A stretch of DNA of 64,000 nucleotides from a virus: the IMG/VR virus record IMGVR_UViG_3300046460_000148, positions 1 through 64,000 of that record; one strand, given 5' to 3'. The notes beneath the pieces were generated by a model that was given only the letters and a program-made list of their open reading frames with translations, made no database searches and was not told the DNA's origin. Every line of letters begins with the position of its first letter. Position 1 is the first letter of the stretch. Shown here one piece after another: positions 16,540 to 25,309 of this stretch. The translations under genes and the position numbers were made by a program.

Positions 16540-16754
16540 TGGCTGCAATTACTCCGAAGACGGCCCGGCTGGAAATCAGGGTGGATCAGCGTGGCAAGTT
16601 CCGCGCCTACTATGACGGCGAGCCTATGAGGGGCGTCGTCGCCGTCGATCTCAATCACCAATACGGCCAGCTCGCGACCACGACCGTGACCTTCGCCGGC
16701 GTGGCTACCCGGCTGGCGACCGAAGTGCTGGATGAGTCCGAAGATGGCGAATAA
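16539..16754 (+). CDS. Small head-module protein, 71 aa
   Basis: MAAITPKTARLEIRVDQRGK start overlapping the methyltransferase stop (TGATG). Beta-rich, no membrane segment. Located directly before the head-closure gene; no family recognised. Confidence 0.6.
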   Translation: MAAITPKTARLEIRVDQRGKFRAYYDGEPMRGVVAVDLNHQYGQLATTTVTFAGVATRLATEVLDESEDGE

Positions 16755-17124
16755 GGGCGCCGGCCACCTCTATGAGAAAGTCGCTTTCGATGAACGGCAG
16801 CTCGCCAGCGACGGCTACGGCAATACTGAAACCGGCTTCGCTGAAATCTTCTCCTGCCGCGCCGGCTTTACCTATCTGCGCGGCTCGGAAGCCGTCATTG
16901 CGGCGCGTTTGGAAGGCCGGCAACCGATCGTCGTCCGGGTCCGTGCGACCCCGGACACGCGGCAAATTCAGCCCGATTGGCGAATGCGTGATTTGCAGAA
17001 CGGGACCTGGGAGGACAGCGCCGAAACCGTCTGGTCCGGCCCGGTCTACGCGGTGCGCTCGATCGCAGAGACCGAGGACCGACAATGGATCGATGTGATG
17101 GTGGAAAGCGGCGTGGCCGCATGA
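16744..17124 (+). CDS. Head-tail adaptor (head-closure) protein
   Basis: 126 residues. GHLYEKVAFDERQL...GYGNTETGF and the IVVRVRATPDTRQIQPDWRM segment follow the SPP1 gp16/HK97 gp7-like head-closure family, which plugs the connector after packaging. Start choice is uncertain: ATG 16744 gives the usual N-terminus, ATG 16732 lies four codons upstream. Confidence 0.75.
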   Translation: MANKGAGHLYEKVAFDERQLASDGYGNTETGFAEIFSCRAGFTYLRGSEAVIAARLEGRQPIVVRVRATPDTRQIQPDWRMRDLQNGTWEDSAETVWSGPVYAVRSIAETEDRQWIDVMVESGVAA

Positions 17125-17134
17125 GGAAGAGCTA

Positions 17135-17338
17135 ATGGCCTGGGTACGATTCAAGCGCAATTACGACTGGAAGCCGACGTCGCAAACCACGATCGCCTAC
17201 AAGGCCGGCATGGAGGTGAACGTCAAGGCCGCATGTGCGGAGATGGCGGTCGATGCCGGCGCCGCCGTGCGTTTGCAGAAGGGCAACCGGGACGCGGAGC
17301 CGGTCGAAGAGACCGCGTCAGACGAACGTGCCGGTTAA
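17135..17338 (+). CDS. Small conserved phage protein, 67 aa
   Basis: MAWVRFKRNYDWKPTSQTTI, then YKAGMEVNVKAACAEMAVDAGAAVRL. Matches short proteins usually sitting between head closure and gp10-like genes of alphaproteobacterial phages; their function is not known. The next gene starts inside its 3' end in another frame. Confidence 0.65.
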   Translation: MAWVRFKRNYDWKPTSQTTIAYKAGMEVNVKAACAEMAVDAGAAVRLQKGNRDAEPVEETASDERAG

Positions 17339-17765
17339 AATCCTCGGCCTTGCCCGGCTCGATGCCAAGCTGACGCGGATGCCGGCAGCGGCAAAGGCGG
17401 AAATCAAGAAGGCGATGGAGGCGGCGGCCACTGAAATGGTCGCAACCATGAAGCACCTCGTCCCAGTCTCATCCGGCCCGCACGGCGGCACGCTGCGCGA
17501 CAGCATCGGCTGGACATGGGGCAAGGCGCCGAAGGGCGCCGGCATTGTCGCGCTGGGGACCTCCAAGCTTGCCGCCGATCTCACGCTGACGGTCTACGCC
17601 GGCAACGAGGAAGCCTTCTATGGACGCTGGCAGGAATTCGGCACGGTCAAGCAGGCCGCCCAGCCGTTCTTTTTCGTCTCATACCGGGCTCACCGGAAGT
17701 CAGCCAAGCGCATGATCCGCGCCGCAACCACCCGCGCCGCCAAGAAGGTAGCCGCATCGTCATGA
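17328..17765 (+). CDS. HK97 gp10-like tail-component protein
   Basis: 145 residues from GTG 17328. VKILGLARLDAKLTRMP start and VPVSSGPHGGTLRDSI followed by YGRWQEFGTVKQAAQPFF are characteristic of the HK97-gp10 family at the head-tail junction. Overlaps the previous gene by 11 bases. A longer in-frame reading to 17235 would overlap more and is not preferred. Confidence 0.8.
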   Translation: MPVKILGLARLDAKLTRMPAAAKAEIKKAMEAAATEMVATMKHLVPVSSGPHGGTLRDSIGWTWGKAPKGAGIVALGTSKLAADLTLTVYAGNEEAFYGRWQEFGTVKQAAQPFFFVSYRAHRKSAKRMIRAATTRAAKKVAASS

Positions 17766-18166
17766 CATCGCCATCACTGGAAATTCAGGGGGCCATTCTC
17801 CCGGTCCTCAGAAGCGATAGCGCCGTGGTCGCGATCATCGGGCAGCGGTCCTATGACAGCGTGCCGACGAACGCGGTTTTCCCCTACACCTCATTCGGCC
17901 CGAGCGATGAGACAAGCGACGACGCGGACTGCATCACCGGCTTTGAGGTTTCATTCCAGATCGATTGCTGGTCGCGCAAGCCCGGTTACCCAGAGGTCCG
18001 CGCGCTGGCCGACGCGGTGCGGAAGGCAATCCACGGTCAGGACTTTGACCTGTCCGTCAACAAGCTTGTGCTGTTCGAACATCGCCAGACCCGGTTCCTC
18101 CGCGACTCCGATGGCCTCACGTCACATGCCGCCATGACTTTCACGGCCATCGTCGAGGCCGCCTAA
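17762..18166 (+). CDS. Tail completion/terminator protein (DUF3168)
   Basis: 134 residues. IQGAILPVLRSDSAVVAIIG, DSVPTNAVFPYTSFG and QIDCWSRKPGYPEVRALADA are the DUF3168 pattern, a tail terminator that caps the tube. ATG 17762 overlaps the upstream stop. Confidence 0.85.
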   Translation: MTSPSLEIQGAILPVLRSDSAVVAIIGQRSYDSVPTNAVFPYTSFGPSDETSDDADCITGFEVSFQIDCWSRKPGYPEVRALADAVRKAIHGQDFDLSVNKLVLFEHRQTRFLRDSDGLTSHAAMTFTAIVEAA

Positions 18167-18253
18167 CCCAAAACCAAAATCGAAATCCACCCATCCTCGT
18201 CCGCGCCTGGACGGGGTTTTTTGCGCTGCCTGTGCTTCGAAAGGAAAACCACA

Positions 18254-18697
18254 ATGGCACCTCCTACCACTGCCAAATTCGGCAAGTTCCGCGTGCTTCT
18301 CGGCAACGGGGCTTCGCCGGAAGTGTTCGCCGCGCCTTGCGGTTTCACTTCAAAATCGCTTGCCCTGACCAAGAACCTCACTGACGTGAACCTTCCGGAT
18401 TGCGATGACCCGGACGCGCCCGCATGGGTAGGCCGCGACGTCGAAAGCCTGACGGCTTCGATTACCGGTGAAGGGGTCATGGCGGCGGAGTCTGCTGCTG
18501 ATTGGATGGACGCTTTCGAGAGTACCTCATCGATCAGCGTCAAGGTGGAGATCGAGTTCCCGCTCGTCACGTGGACCTACACCGGCAAGATGCACATCTC
18601 GTCCATGACGCTTGCCGCTGAGCAGGGCGGGCGCGTCAGCAACAATGTCGAGATGCAGAGCGACGGCGAGCTGGTCCGGAGCATGGCGACCACGTGA
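18254..18697 (+). CDS. Major tail tube protein
   Basis: 147 residues, start after AAGGAAAA. Opening FGKFRVLLGNGASPEVFAAP and the later WTYTGKMHISSMTLAAEQGG match lambda/GTA-type tail tube proteins, the subunit stacked around the tape measure. Followed by the tail chaperone, as in other siphoviruses. Confidence 0.8.
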   Translation: MAPPTTAKFGKFRVLLGNGASPEVFAAPCGFTSKSLALTKNLTDVNLPDCDDPDAPAWVGRDVESLTASITGEGVMAAESAADWMDAFESTSSISVKVEIEFPLVTWTYTGKMHISSMTLAAEQGGRVSNNVEMQSDGELVRSMATT

Positions 18698-19110
18698 GCC
18701 GGAGCGCTACCATCATTCTTACGTGGGCGGATGGTGATTACACCTTCCGCCTCGCGTGGGGCGAGCTTGCCAAGCTGCAAGAGGCAACTGACGCCGGCCC
18801 ATTCGTCGTCCTGAACCGCCTGCAAGACGGAACATGGAGAATTGAGGATATTTCCTCGGTAATCCGCCTCGGCCTGATAGGCGGCGGCCTGGAGCCTATC
18901 CAGGCGCTCAAACTGACGCGCTCCTATGTAGAGAGCCGCCCTCCCCTCGAAAACGTCCTGGTAGCCGTTGCCGTCCTTCAGACAGCCCTCATGGGGGCAC
19001 CGGATGAAGACGATTTAAAAAAAAACGAAAAAGCGACCCCGGCGAGCGACTCGACACCCTCCCCAACGGAAAATTCAACTTCGGCGTCCTCTACGGCAGC
19101 GGTGCAGTAA
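18694..19110 (+). CDS. Tail assembly chaperone, zero-frame product
   Basis: 138 residues from GTG 18694, which overlaps the tube stop. Residues 1 to about 105 follow the gene-transfer-agent family pattern for this position (TFRLAWGELAKLQEA, IRLGLIGGG). After the A9 run the frame becomes a low-complexity Ser/Thr/Pro tail (ASDSTPSPTENSTSASS), the expected look of the less constrained frame past a slippery site. Equivalent to lambda gpG. Confidence 0.8.
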   Translation: MSRSATIILTWADGDYTFRLAWGELAKLQEATDAGPFVVLNRLQDGTWRIEDISSVIRLGLIGGGLEPIQALKLTRSYVESRPPLENVLVAVAVLQTALMGAPDEDDLKKNEKATPASDSTPSPTENSTSASSTAAVQ

Positions 19111-19265
19111 TCGGCTACACCCCGCAAGAGGTTGACCAGATGAGCGTCTGGCAATTCGTCGCCGCTTGCGACGGCTATGCCAAGGGCAATGATCCCAACG
19201 GCAATCACGACCTTTCCCCCGCCGAAGCCGATGAGCTTTGGTCATGGATGCAAACCAAACACTGA
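18694..19265 (+). CDS. Tail assembly chaperone, -1 frameshift product (gpG-T-like)
   Basis: Reading slips to the -1 frame in the run at 19014-19026 and stays open to the TGA at 19263-19265. The extension contains GKFNFGVLYGSGAVIGYTP and then MSVWQFVAACDGYAKGN, the conserved small chaperone seen in gene-transfer-agent gene sets. The product would be 190 residues. A separate start at ATG 19140 (GAGG eight bases upstream) could also make the last 41 residues alone. The extended product binds the tape measure in lambda; that role is inferred here. Confidence 0.8.
19014..19026 (+). promoter_or_regulatory. Programmed -1 ribosomal frameshift site
   Basis: T TTA AAA (19014-19020) and A AAA AAC (19020-19026), both canonical X XXY YYZ heptamers in the zero frame, overlap within one nine-A run. 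The downstream -1 frame is open for 79 codons and encodes a recognisable protein. Confidence 0.85.
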
Positions 19266-19274
19266 GGTTCTTAC

Positions 19275-22200
19275 GTGGCAGCGACCGATCTTGAGCGCCT
19301 AGTCGTCCAGCTAAGCGCCGACTTCAAGGGCTATGAACGCGGGGTATCCCGTGCGCGCGGTGTGACGAACCGTGAGTTTTCGGCGATTGAGCGCCGCGCG
19401 CAAAGCATGAACCGCAATCTGGACAATATCGGCAAGGGTTTCGGCCGGGGCCTGATCGCGCCGCTTGCCGGCGTCGGCGCCGCCCTCACGGTTGCCGAGG
19501 TCATCAAATATGCCGACGCCTGGAAACAGGCTGGCAACGCGCTGAAGGTCTCCGGCGTCCCGGCCGAGAAGATGACGGCCACGCTCGACCGGCTCTTCAA
19601 TATCGCCCAAGGCGCGGGTGCGGACCTTGGCGCGACGGTGACCTTGTTCTCCCGGCTGTCACAGTCAGCGGGCGAATTGGGCGCCACCGAAGAGCAGCTT
19701 TTCAAATTCACGACGGGCATCGGAGACGCCTTGAAGGTGGCCGGCACTGATGCTGGCGCGGCCAGCGGCGCGCTCCTACAGTTGAGCCAAGCCCTCGGCG
19801 GCGCGGTTGTCCACGCCGAGGAATTCAATTCGATCAATGAGGGCGCCCGGCCGATCCTGCAAGCGGTCGCCAACGGCATGGACAAGGCCGGCGGCTCGGT
19901 TTCCAAATTGCGGGCGATGGTCCTGGACGGCAACGTGACGTCGAAGGAATTCTTCGCCGCCTTCCTAAAGGGGTCCGGCGAACTGGCGAAACAAGCCGCC
20001 TCCGCCTCCACGACGTTCGGGCAAGCGTTCCAGAAGATCGAGAACGCCTTTACCAAATACATCGGTCAGACCGACGAAAGCCTCGGCGCCTCCCGGCGTC
20101 TGATTGTCGGCCTGGAAGCGCTCGCCAATAACTTCGGCACGGTGGCGGACGTCGCCATCAATTTCGCCAGCATCCTGGCGGCCGGCCTGCTCGGCCGTTC
20201 CATCGGCAAGATGGTTGCATCCTTCGGGCTGGGGATCGCGGCACTCAAGAAGTTTATGGACGCGCTGAAAGCGGCTCAAGGTGTCGCCCGCACCGGTATC
20301 CTGCTTGGCGGCCTGGGGTCGGCGGCCGGTCCGATCGGCGCCGCTATTGCGGTTGGCGCGACGGCGGCAACAATCGCCCTTGGATATTTGGCATCTAAAG
20401 CCGAGGAAGCGGCCGAACGGTCAAAGCGCGTCAATGAGCAGCTTGAAACGATGGGCCTCCTTGCCAACGAAGCCGCGCCGAAGGTTGAGGAGGTTGCAAA
20501 ATCCCTCGATCAAATGTCGAAGGGTGACGTCGCCCGGAGCCTTGCGGACATCAACGCCGAAATCGACCGGCTGCGCAGCGGCGGCGGCTTCAGTAGCCTT
20601 GGCGACGAGCTGGGTTCGATCGCGGAAAAGGCGCGGGCTCAGACGCGCGGCCTTGTCGGTCTATTCTCTACCTCCGCGATAGACAAAGGCGGCCTGGATC
20701 AGATTGCCCGGCTCGCGGATGATATCGCCAATGGCAACATCGCCGCCGAGGATGCGCTCGCCACCCTCAAGGAGATGGAGAAGACTGAGATCAGCAAGCC
20801 CGTGCTTGATTTGAATAAGCAGCTCCAATTCACCATTACGCGGTTCCAGGCGGCGCAGCTCGGCGCGTCAAAGCTGGGCGACACGAAGCAGCTCGACACC
20901 TACCGGGAGGCTGTGAAAAAGGCCGGCGACGAGGCGGTTGCGCTGTTTGACAATCTGCTGAGCACGATGGACCGGACGGGCGTCTCGGCCGACACCATCA
21001 CTCAGCTCGAAACCCTTCGGGACGGCCTGAAAAATGGGTCGATCAGCGCGGAGACCGCCAAGAAGGCGCTCCAGGAGATGGCCAACGCTGACTACCGGTT
21101 CCAGAATATCGTCAGCGCTTTTGCCCCCGTGCTCGACGTCATCACCCAATCGATAAAGGCTCTTGAGGAGTTCCAGAAGAAGGCCGGGGCGATCGGCTCA
21201 ACCAGCATGCCCGGCCAGACCACGTTCATGCCGCGTGAAGGTGCGCAAGAGGAAACCCGGCGCCGCGCCGCCAAGACATTTCTTGATGAGCAGACCGCGC
21301 TGGAAACACGCACGGCCAACGAAAAGGAGATCGCCGCTCTTACTGAAAAGCTCCTGAAGGACGCCAAGGAAGCCGGCAAGGCGATCACCGACGCCGAGGC
21401 CGCCGCCACGGCCCGGTCTATCATTGAAAAGCGTGAAGCCGCCGAGACGCGCACCTCCGCAGCGAACGACATCCGCAAGTCACTTGTGGACACGGCGAAG
21501 GACTTTTCCGGCTTCAGTGAAAACGTCCCGGCCCAGCGCAACGCTTTGCAGGATTTTTTCAAGGCGGCAAACCAGAACGTTGATCCGAAGATTACAGCAT
21601 GGTGCGCGGCCTTCGTGAACGCGGTCCTGGCAACCAACGGCCTGCCGAGCACCGGCAAGCTGAATGCCCGGTCCTTCCTCGACTACGGGACCGCGACCAC
21701 GGAGCCGAAGCCGGGAGACCTTGTCATCCTCAAGCGCGGAAGCGGCAACGTGCAAGGTCACGTCGGTTTCTTCATGGGCAATGACGAGGGTGGCGGCGTC
21801 CGCGTCCTCGGCGGAAATCAGGGCGATCAGGTCAGCGAAAAGACCTTCAAGAGCGAGGACGTTCTCGGCTTCCGGCAGGTGCCCGGCGGCTCATCGGATT
21901 CCCTGGCCCAATCCGTCAAACTGCGGCAAGAGCAACTGAAAATCATCCGCGAGACGATGGCGGCGACCGCCGAAGAGACCGCCGGCATCGCGTTCGAAAC
22001 GGGCACCATGTCAGCGTCGAACGCGGAGCGGGAAAAGCAGCGCGTCATCCGTGAGACGCTGCTCGAACTGGAAAAGCAGGGCGTCCCGATCACCGACGAA
22101 CTGCGCGCCGCCGTAGAAGCCGAAGCCGCCGCCCGCTACACCCAGGTCGCCGCCTATGATGCGGCCGAACAAGCGGCCGATCGCCTGAAGGAAAAGCAGG

Positions 22201-22799
22201 AGGAGCTGAAGGCGGTTCAGCAGGAAATGTCGTATGCCTTTCAGGGCGCGCTCAAGGGCCTGATTTCCGATCTGGTCCACGGCAAGTCCGCGACCGAGGC
22301 GCTTTATAACGCGGTCTCACAGTTGGCCGATCGCCTGCTCGATATCGCCCTCGACCAAATCTTCAAATCGCTGTTCAGCGGCGGCGCCGGGGCGGCAACC
22401 GGCGGCGGTCTCTTCGGTGGCCTGTTCGGCTTTGCGGCCGGCGGCTATACCGGCGACGGCAGCAAGAACCAGCCGAAGGGTGTGGTTCATGGCGGCGAAT
22501 ACGTCTTCTCGAAGAAGGCGACCAACCGGATCGGCGTCTCTAATCTGGAGGCGATGCACAAGGCCGCACAGCGCGGCTATGCCGAAGGCGGGTTCGTCCT
22601 GCCCCGGATTGGTGCCGGCGGTGGCGTAGCGCAAGCCGGAGCCGCCGCGCCGAACGTCGATGCCCGGACGACGGTCATAAACCGCTTCGACGCCTCCTCG
22701 TTCCTTTCGGAAGCGCTGGCGCACCCGGACGGGGCGAAGACCATCTTGAATGTCATCCGGGCGCAACCTGCCGTCTTCCGGCAGGCGTTGCAGGGCTGA
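19275..22799 (+). CDS. Tail tape measure protein with embedded peptidase-like domain
   Basis: 1174 residues, GTG start. N-terminus VVQLSADFKGYERGVSRARG and the MNRNLDNIGKGFGRGL segment are typical of GTA/lambda-type tape measures; long helical stretches and a membrane-like Gly/Ala region (about 345-370) follow. About residues 765-875 hold a TIGR02594/CHAP-like domain: ITAWCAAFVNAVL supplies the catalytic Cys and VQGHVGFFMG the His. That domain may cut peptidoglycan during DNA entry. The C-terminus has GGAGAATGGG repeats and KGVVHGGEYVFSKKATNRIG, a common tape-measure ending. The length sets tail length. Confidence 0.92.
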   Translation: MAATDLERLVVQLSADFKGYERGVSRARGVTNREFSAIERRAQSMNRNLDNIGKGFGRGLIAPLAGVGAALTVAEVIKYADAWKQAGNALKVSGVPAEKMTATLDRLFNIAQGAGADLGATVTLFSRLSQSAGELGATEEQLFKFTTGIGDALKVAGTDAGAASGALLQLSQALGGAVVHAEEFNSINEGARPILQAVANGMDKAGGSVSKLRAMVLDGNVTSKEFFAAFLKGSGELAKQAASASTTFGQAFQKIENAFTKYIGQTDESLGASRRLIVGLEALANNFGTVADVAINFASILAAGLLGRSIGKMVASFGLGIAALKKFMDALKAAQGVARTGILLGGLGSAAGPIGAAIAVGATAATIALGYLASKAEEAAERSKRVNEQLETMGLLANEAAPKVEEVAKSLDQMSKGDVARSLADINAEIDRLRSGGGFSSLGDELGSIAEKARAQTRGLVGLFSTSAIDKGGLDQIARLADDIANGNIAAEDALATLKEMEKTEISKPVLDLNKQLQFTITRFQAAQLGASKLGDTKQLDTYREAVKKAGDEAVALFDNLLSTMDRTGVSADTITQLETLRDGLKNGSISAETAKKALQEMANADYRFQNIVSAFAPVLDVITQSIKALEEFQKKAGAIGSTSMPGQTTFMPREGAQEETRRRAAKTFLDEQTALETRTANEKEIAALTEKLLKDAKEAGKAITDAEAAATARSIIEKREAAETRTSAANDIRKSLVDTAKDFSGFSENVPAQRNALQDFFKAANQNVDPKITAWCAAFVNAVLATNGLPSTGKLNARSFLDYGTATTEPKPGDLVILKRGSGNVQGHVGFFMGNDEGGGVRVLGGNQGDQVSEKTFKSEDVLGFRQVPGGSSDSLAQSVKLRQEQLKIIRETMAATAEETAGIAFETGTMSASNAEREKQRVIRETLLELEKQGVPITDELRAAVEAEAAARYTQVAAYDAAEQAADRLKEKQEELKAVQQEMSYAFQGALKGLISDLVHGKSATEALYNAVSQLADRLLDIALDQIFKSLFSGGAGAATGGGLFGGLFGFAAGGYTGDGSKNQPKGVVHGGEYVFSKKATNRIGVSNLEAMHKAAQRGYAEGGFVLPRIGAGGGVAQAGAAAPNVDARTTVINRFDASSFLSEALAHPDGAKTILNVIRAQPAVFRQALQG

Positions 22800-22805
22800 T
22801 CGATC

Positions 22806-24002
22806 ATGGCGACGATCTGGCCCTACCTGCCGAACATCAGGCGCGAGCCCTATGTCCTGACGCGGGAGTATCGTACCGACATCATCACCTCCCGGAATGG
22901 CAAGGAACAGCGGCGCGCGCTTCGGCAAACGCCGCGCAAGCGGGTGGAATATCTCACCGGCGTTGCCGGGGACTGCCTCCGGGAGTTTGATCGCTCGATG
23001 GTCTCCGCTCAGCGGCAGTTGCTGGCTATCCCGGATCGCGTCCGATTCGTGATCCTGCCCGATGGACTTGAGGGCGATGCCACGACCGTCACTCTCTCCC
23101 CTGTCCCCGCCTGGATTGCTGACGGCGTCGAATTGCTGCTGGTGTCCGGCTCCCGCGTGGCGGCTCGCACGGTTGAAAGTGTGGACTCCGGGGGAACGGT
23201 CACCTTCACCGAGTCCGAGGCGGCATCCTGGCCGGCCGGGACGCGGCTTTATCCGTCGCTTCACGGCTACCTCGATTCTAGCATCAAGGCGCCGGTCATC
23301 TCACCGCGCGGCGTGGTGGATATCGCCGTGGCTTTCGAGGTCGATGTCGGCAGTGAGCTGGCAGAGGATGCCGGCGCGGCACCCGTCACCTTTGCTGATC
23401 GCGAGGTTTTCTTGAAGCGTCCGAACCGCTGGGCGCCGATCGATCTTGAACGGTTGCAGGAGGGCGCCGCCGACGTCGATTATGGCTTCGGCCGCATCCG
23501 CCGGTTCTTCCCGATCGCGTTCGCGACCCGCGTCTGGGGCGCGGAATATACCGGCTGTGATTTCGACCATGCGGAACTCATCCGGCAATTCTTCGATCGC
23601 ATGAAAGGCCGGCAGGGCGAGTTTTACATGCCGACGTGGCAGGCGGATTTCAAACCGGTTGCCGGCGTCACAGCGGCCGGCACGACATTGACCGTCGAGG
23701 GCGCGCTCTCATCCTTTACCGGCGACACAGTCTTCAAGGCGATCGCCCTCCGCAAGAAGAGTGACGGCTCCTGGTTGCTGCGCACGGTCAACTCGATCGC
23801 GCCTTCCGGCGGTTCTAACAGCGTGCTCACGGTCAGCGCCGCCTGGGGCGAAACGATCGCGCTCGCCGGCATCGACATGGTGTCGTGGTTGCCGGTCTGG
23901 CGGTTCGCGACTGACATCCTGGCAATGAGCTGGCCGCGCGAAGACGTGGCCGAGATGACCTTGTCATTTCAGATGCTCGAAAACCTGCCGGCCGAAACCT
24001 GA
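22806..24002 (+). CDS. Distal tail / tail-tip protein (GTA gp12-like)
   Basis: 398 residues. WPYLPNIRREPYVLTREYRT opens the protein; the second half FFDRMKGRQGEFYMPTWQAD is conserved in this gene position of rhizobial phages and gene transfer agents. Follows the tape measure directly. It probably forms the ring joining tube and tip. Confidence 0.7.
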   Translation: MATIWPYLPNIRREPYVLTREYRTDIITSRNGKEQRRALRQTPRKRVEYLTGVAGDCLREFDRSMVSAQRQLLAIPDRVRFVILPDGLEGDATTVTLSPVPAWIADGVELLLVSGSRVAARTVESVDSGGTVTFTESEAASWPAGTRLYPSLHGYLDSSIKAPVISPRGVVDIAVAFEVDVGSELAEDAGAAPVTFADREVFLKRPNRWAPIDLERLQEGAADVDYGFGRIRRFFPIAFATRVWGAEYTGCDFDHAELIRQFFDRMKGRQGEFYMPTWQADFKPVAGVTAAGTTLTVEGALSSFTGDTVFKAIALRKKSDGSWLLRTVNSIAPSGGSNSVLTVSAAWGETIALAGIDMVSWLPVWRFATDILAMSWPREDVAEMTLSFQMLENLPAET

Positions 24003-24017
24003 AGGGTCCGACCTCCC

Positions 24018-24875
24018 ATGTCATTCTCATCGATCGAAACAAGCCGGCACCGGGGACAGCCGGTCACGCTCTATCATTTCATCTACAGCGAAACCGCCTA
24101 TTTCGCCTACACCGACGCTGAAAACCCGATCACTCGACCCAGCGAAATAGCGTCGGGCGAAGACGTGATCTATGAGCCTATCCCAATCATGCGGGATGCC
24201 ATCGTGTCCTCCGGCACTATGGACAAGTCGGCGCTGGCGATCCGCATGCCGCGCGACGTCGAGTTGGGCGATCTGTTCCGGGTCTATCCGCCGGCCCAGG
24301 TCGTGACCCTGATCATTCGACAAGGGCACCTCTCCGACACCGATGACCCGCCGGAGTTTCTTGTCATCTGGTCCGGCCGCGTCCTGTCCGTTGCCCGTGA
24401 GGGTGACGAATGCGTGGTCTCCTGCGAGCCCGTCTCGTCCTCTCTGCGGCGGCCGGGCCTACGCCGGCATTACCAGTTCGGATGCCCGCATGTCCTCTAT
24501 GGGCCGCAGTGCAACGCGAACAAGGCCACCCATTCAATCTCGACCACGGTCAGCGCTCTATCCGGTTCTTCGATCACCCTGCCGTCCGGCTGGAACGGCT
24601 CTTTCGATTCATCGAAGTTCATCGAAGGCGTCGTGGAATGGCTCAATGATGCCGGCGGCACGGAGCGCCGGAAAATCCTCAAGGTGACCGGCAATGTCCT
24701 CCTGCTCGGCGGCTTGCTCCGGGACCTTGATGTTGGGGCAACGATCACGGCGGCGCTCGGCTGCAATCATCAAATGTCCGACTGCCAGAACCTGTTTGCC
24801 AACATCCAGAACTTCGGCGGTTGCCCGTGGATTCCAACGGAAAACCCGATCGGTCCCCGCAACAATTACTACTGA
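24018..24875 (+). CDS. BR0599-family tail-tip protein (DUF2163-like)
   Basis: 285 residues. CNANKATHSIS and SDCQNLFANIQNFGGCPWIP near the C-terminus are the Cys-containing signature of the phage_BR0599 family; the N-terminal half resembles DUF2163. In gene transfer agents the counterpart is part of the baseplate hub. The Cys pattern suggests a metal or iron-sulfur site. Confidence 0.8.
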   Translation: MSFSSIETSRHRGQPVTLYHFIYSETAYFAYTDAENPITRPSEIASGEDVIYEPIPIMRDAIVSSGTMDKSALAIRMPRDVELGDLFRVYPPAQVVTLIIRQGHLSDTDDPPEFLVIWSGRVLSVAREGDECVVSCEPVSSSLRRPGLRRHYQFGCPHVLYGPQCNANKATHSISTTVSALSGSSITLPSGWNGSFDSSKFIEGVVEWLNDAGGTERRKILKVTGNVLLLGGLLRDLDVGATITAALGCNHQMSDCQNLFANIQNFGGCPWIPTENPIGPRNNYY

Positions 24876-24884
24876 GGCCCACAT

Positions 24885-25112
24885 ATGGCGTGGTTTATCC
24901 CGCTCCTGCTGGCGATCATTTTCAATGTCATCGCCTATCTTCTCGCGCCCAAGCCCAAGAAGGCAAAGCCGCCGGAAGTCAAAGACATGGACAATCCCAC
25001 GGCCGACGCCGGCCGGCCGGTCCCGGTTATCTTCGGAACAGTGACGGTCAAGGGCCTGAACGTCCTCTGGTACGGCGACAAGTCGCGCCAGACGAAGAAG
25101 GTCAAAGCATGA
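24885..25112 (+). CDS. Small tail-assembly protein with N-terminal membrane helix
   Basis: 75 residues. MAWFIPLLLAIIFNVIAYLL is one hydrophobic helix; the rest, AGRPVPVIFGTVTVKG, resembles the start of tail-tip assembly proteins that sit before the central fibre. Function unknown. Confidence 0.6.
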   Translation: MAWFIPLLLAIIFNVIAYLLAPKPKKAKPPEVKDMDNPTADAGRPVPVIFGTVTVKGLNVLWYGDKSRQTKKVKA

Positions 25113-25309
25113 GCAGGATCACCATCACCGATGTTCGGGATGCCGGCCATTGCGTGCGCGGCGCTCGGGAGTGGTTCGAGCGGCACGGCTTCGATTTCCG
25201 GGCTTTCCTCAAAGACGGCATTTCCGAACAGGACTTCCTCGCCACCGGCGACGCCCTTGCCGGCGAGGTCGTGAAGAACAAGCATCGAAGGGAGCGCCCG
25301 CGTGGGTAA
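25109..25309 (+). CDS. Small tail-module protein, 66 aa
   Basis: MSRITITDVRDAGHCVRGAR then WFERHGFDFRAFLKDGIS. ATGA overlap with the previous gene and an 8-base overlap with the next. Similar short proteins sit at this place in rhizobial phages and gene transfer agents; role not known. Confidence 0.7.
   Translation: MSRITITDVRDAGHCVRGAREWFERHGFDFRAFLKDGISEQDFLATGDALAGEVVKNKHRRERPRG

Noticed and set aside
22317-23264. 315-codon minus-strand open frame at the end of the tape measure
   Set aside because: Antisense shadow of two confident tail genes; composition is Arg/Gly-rich without motifs.
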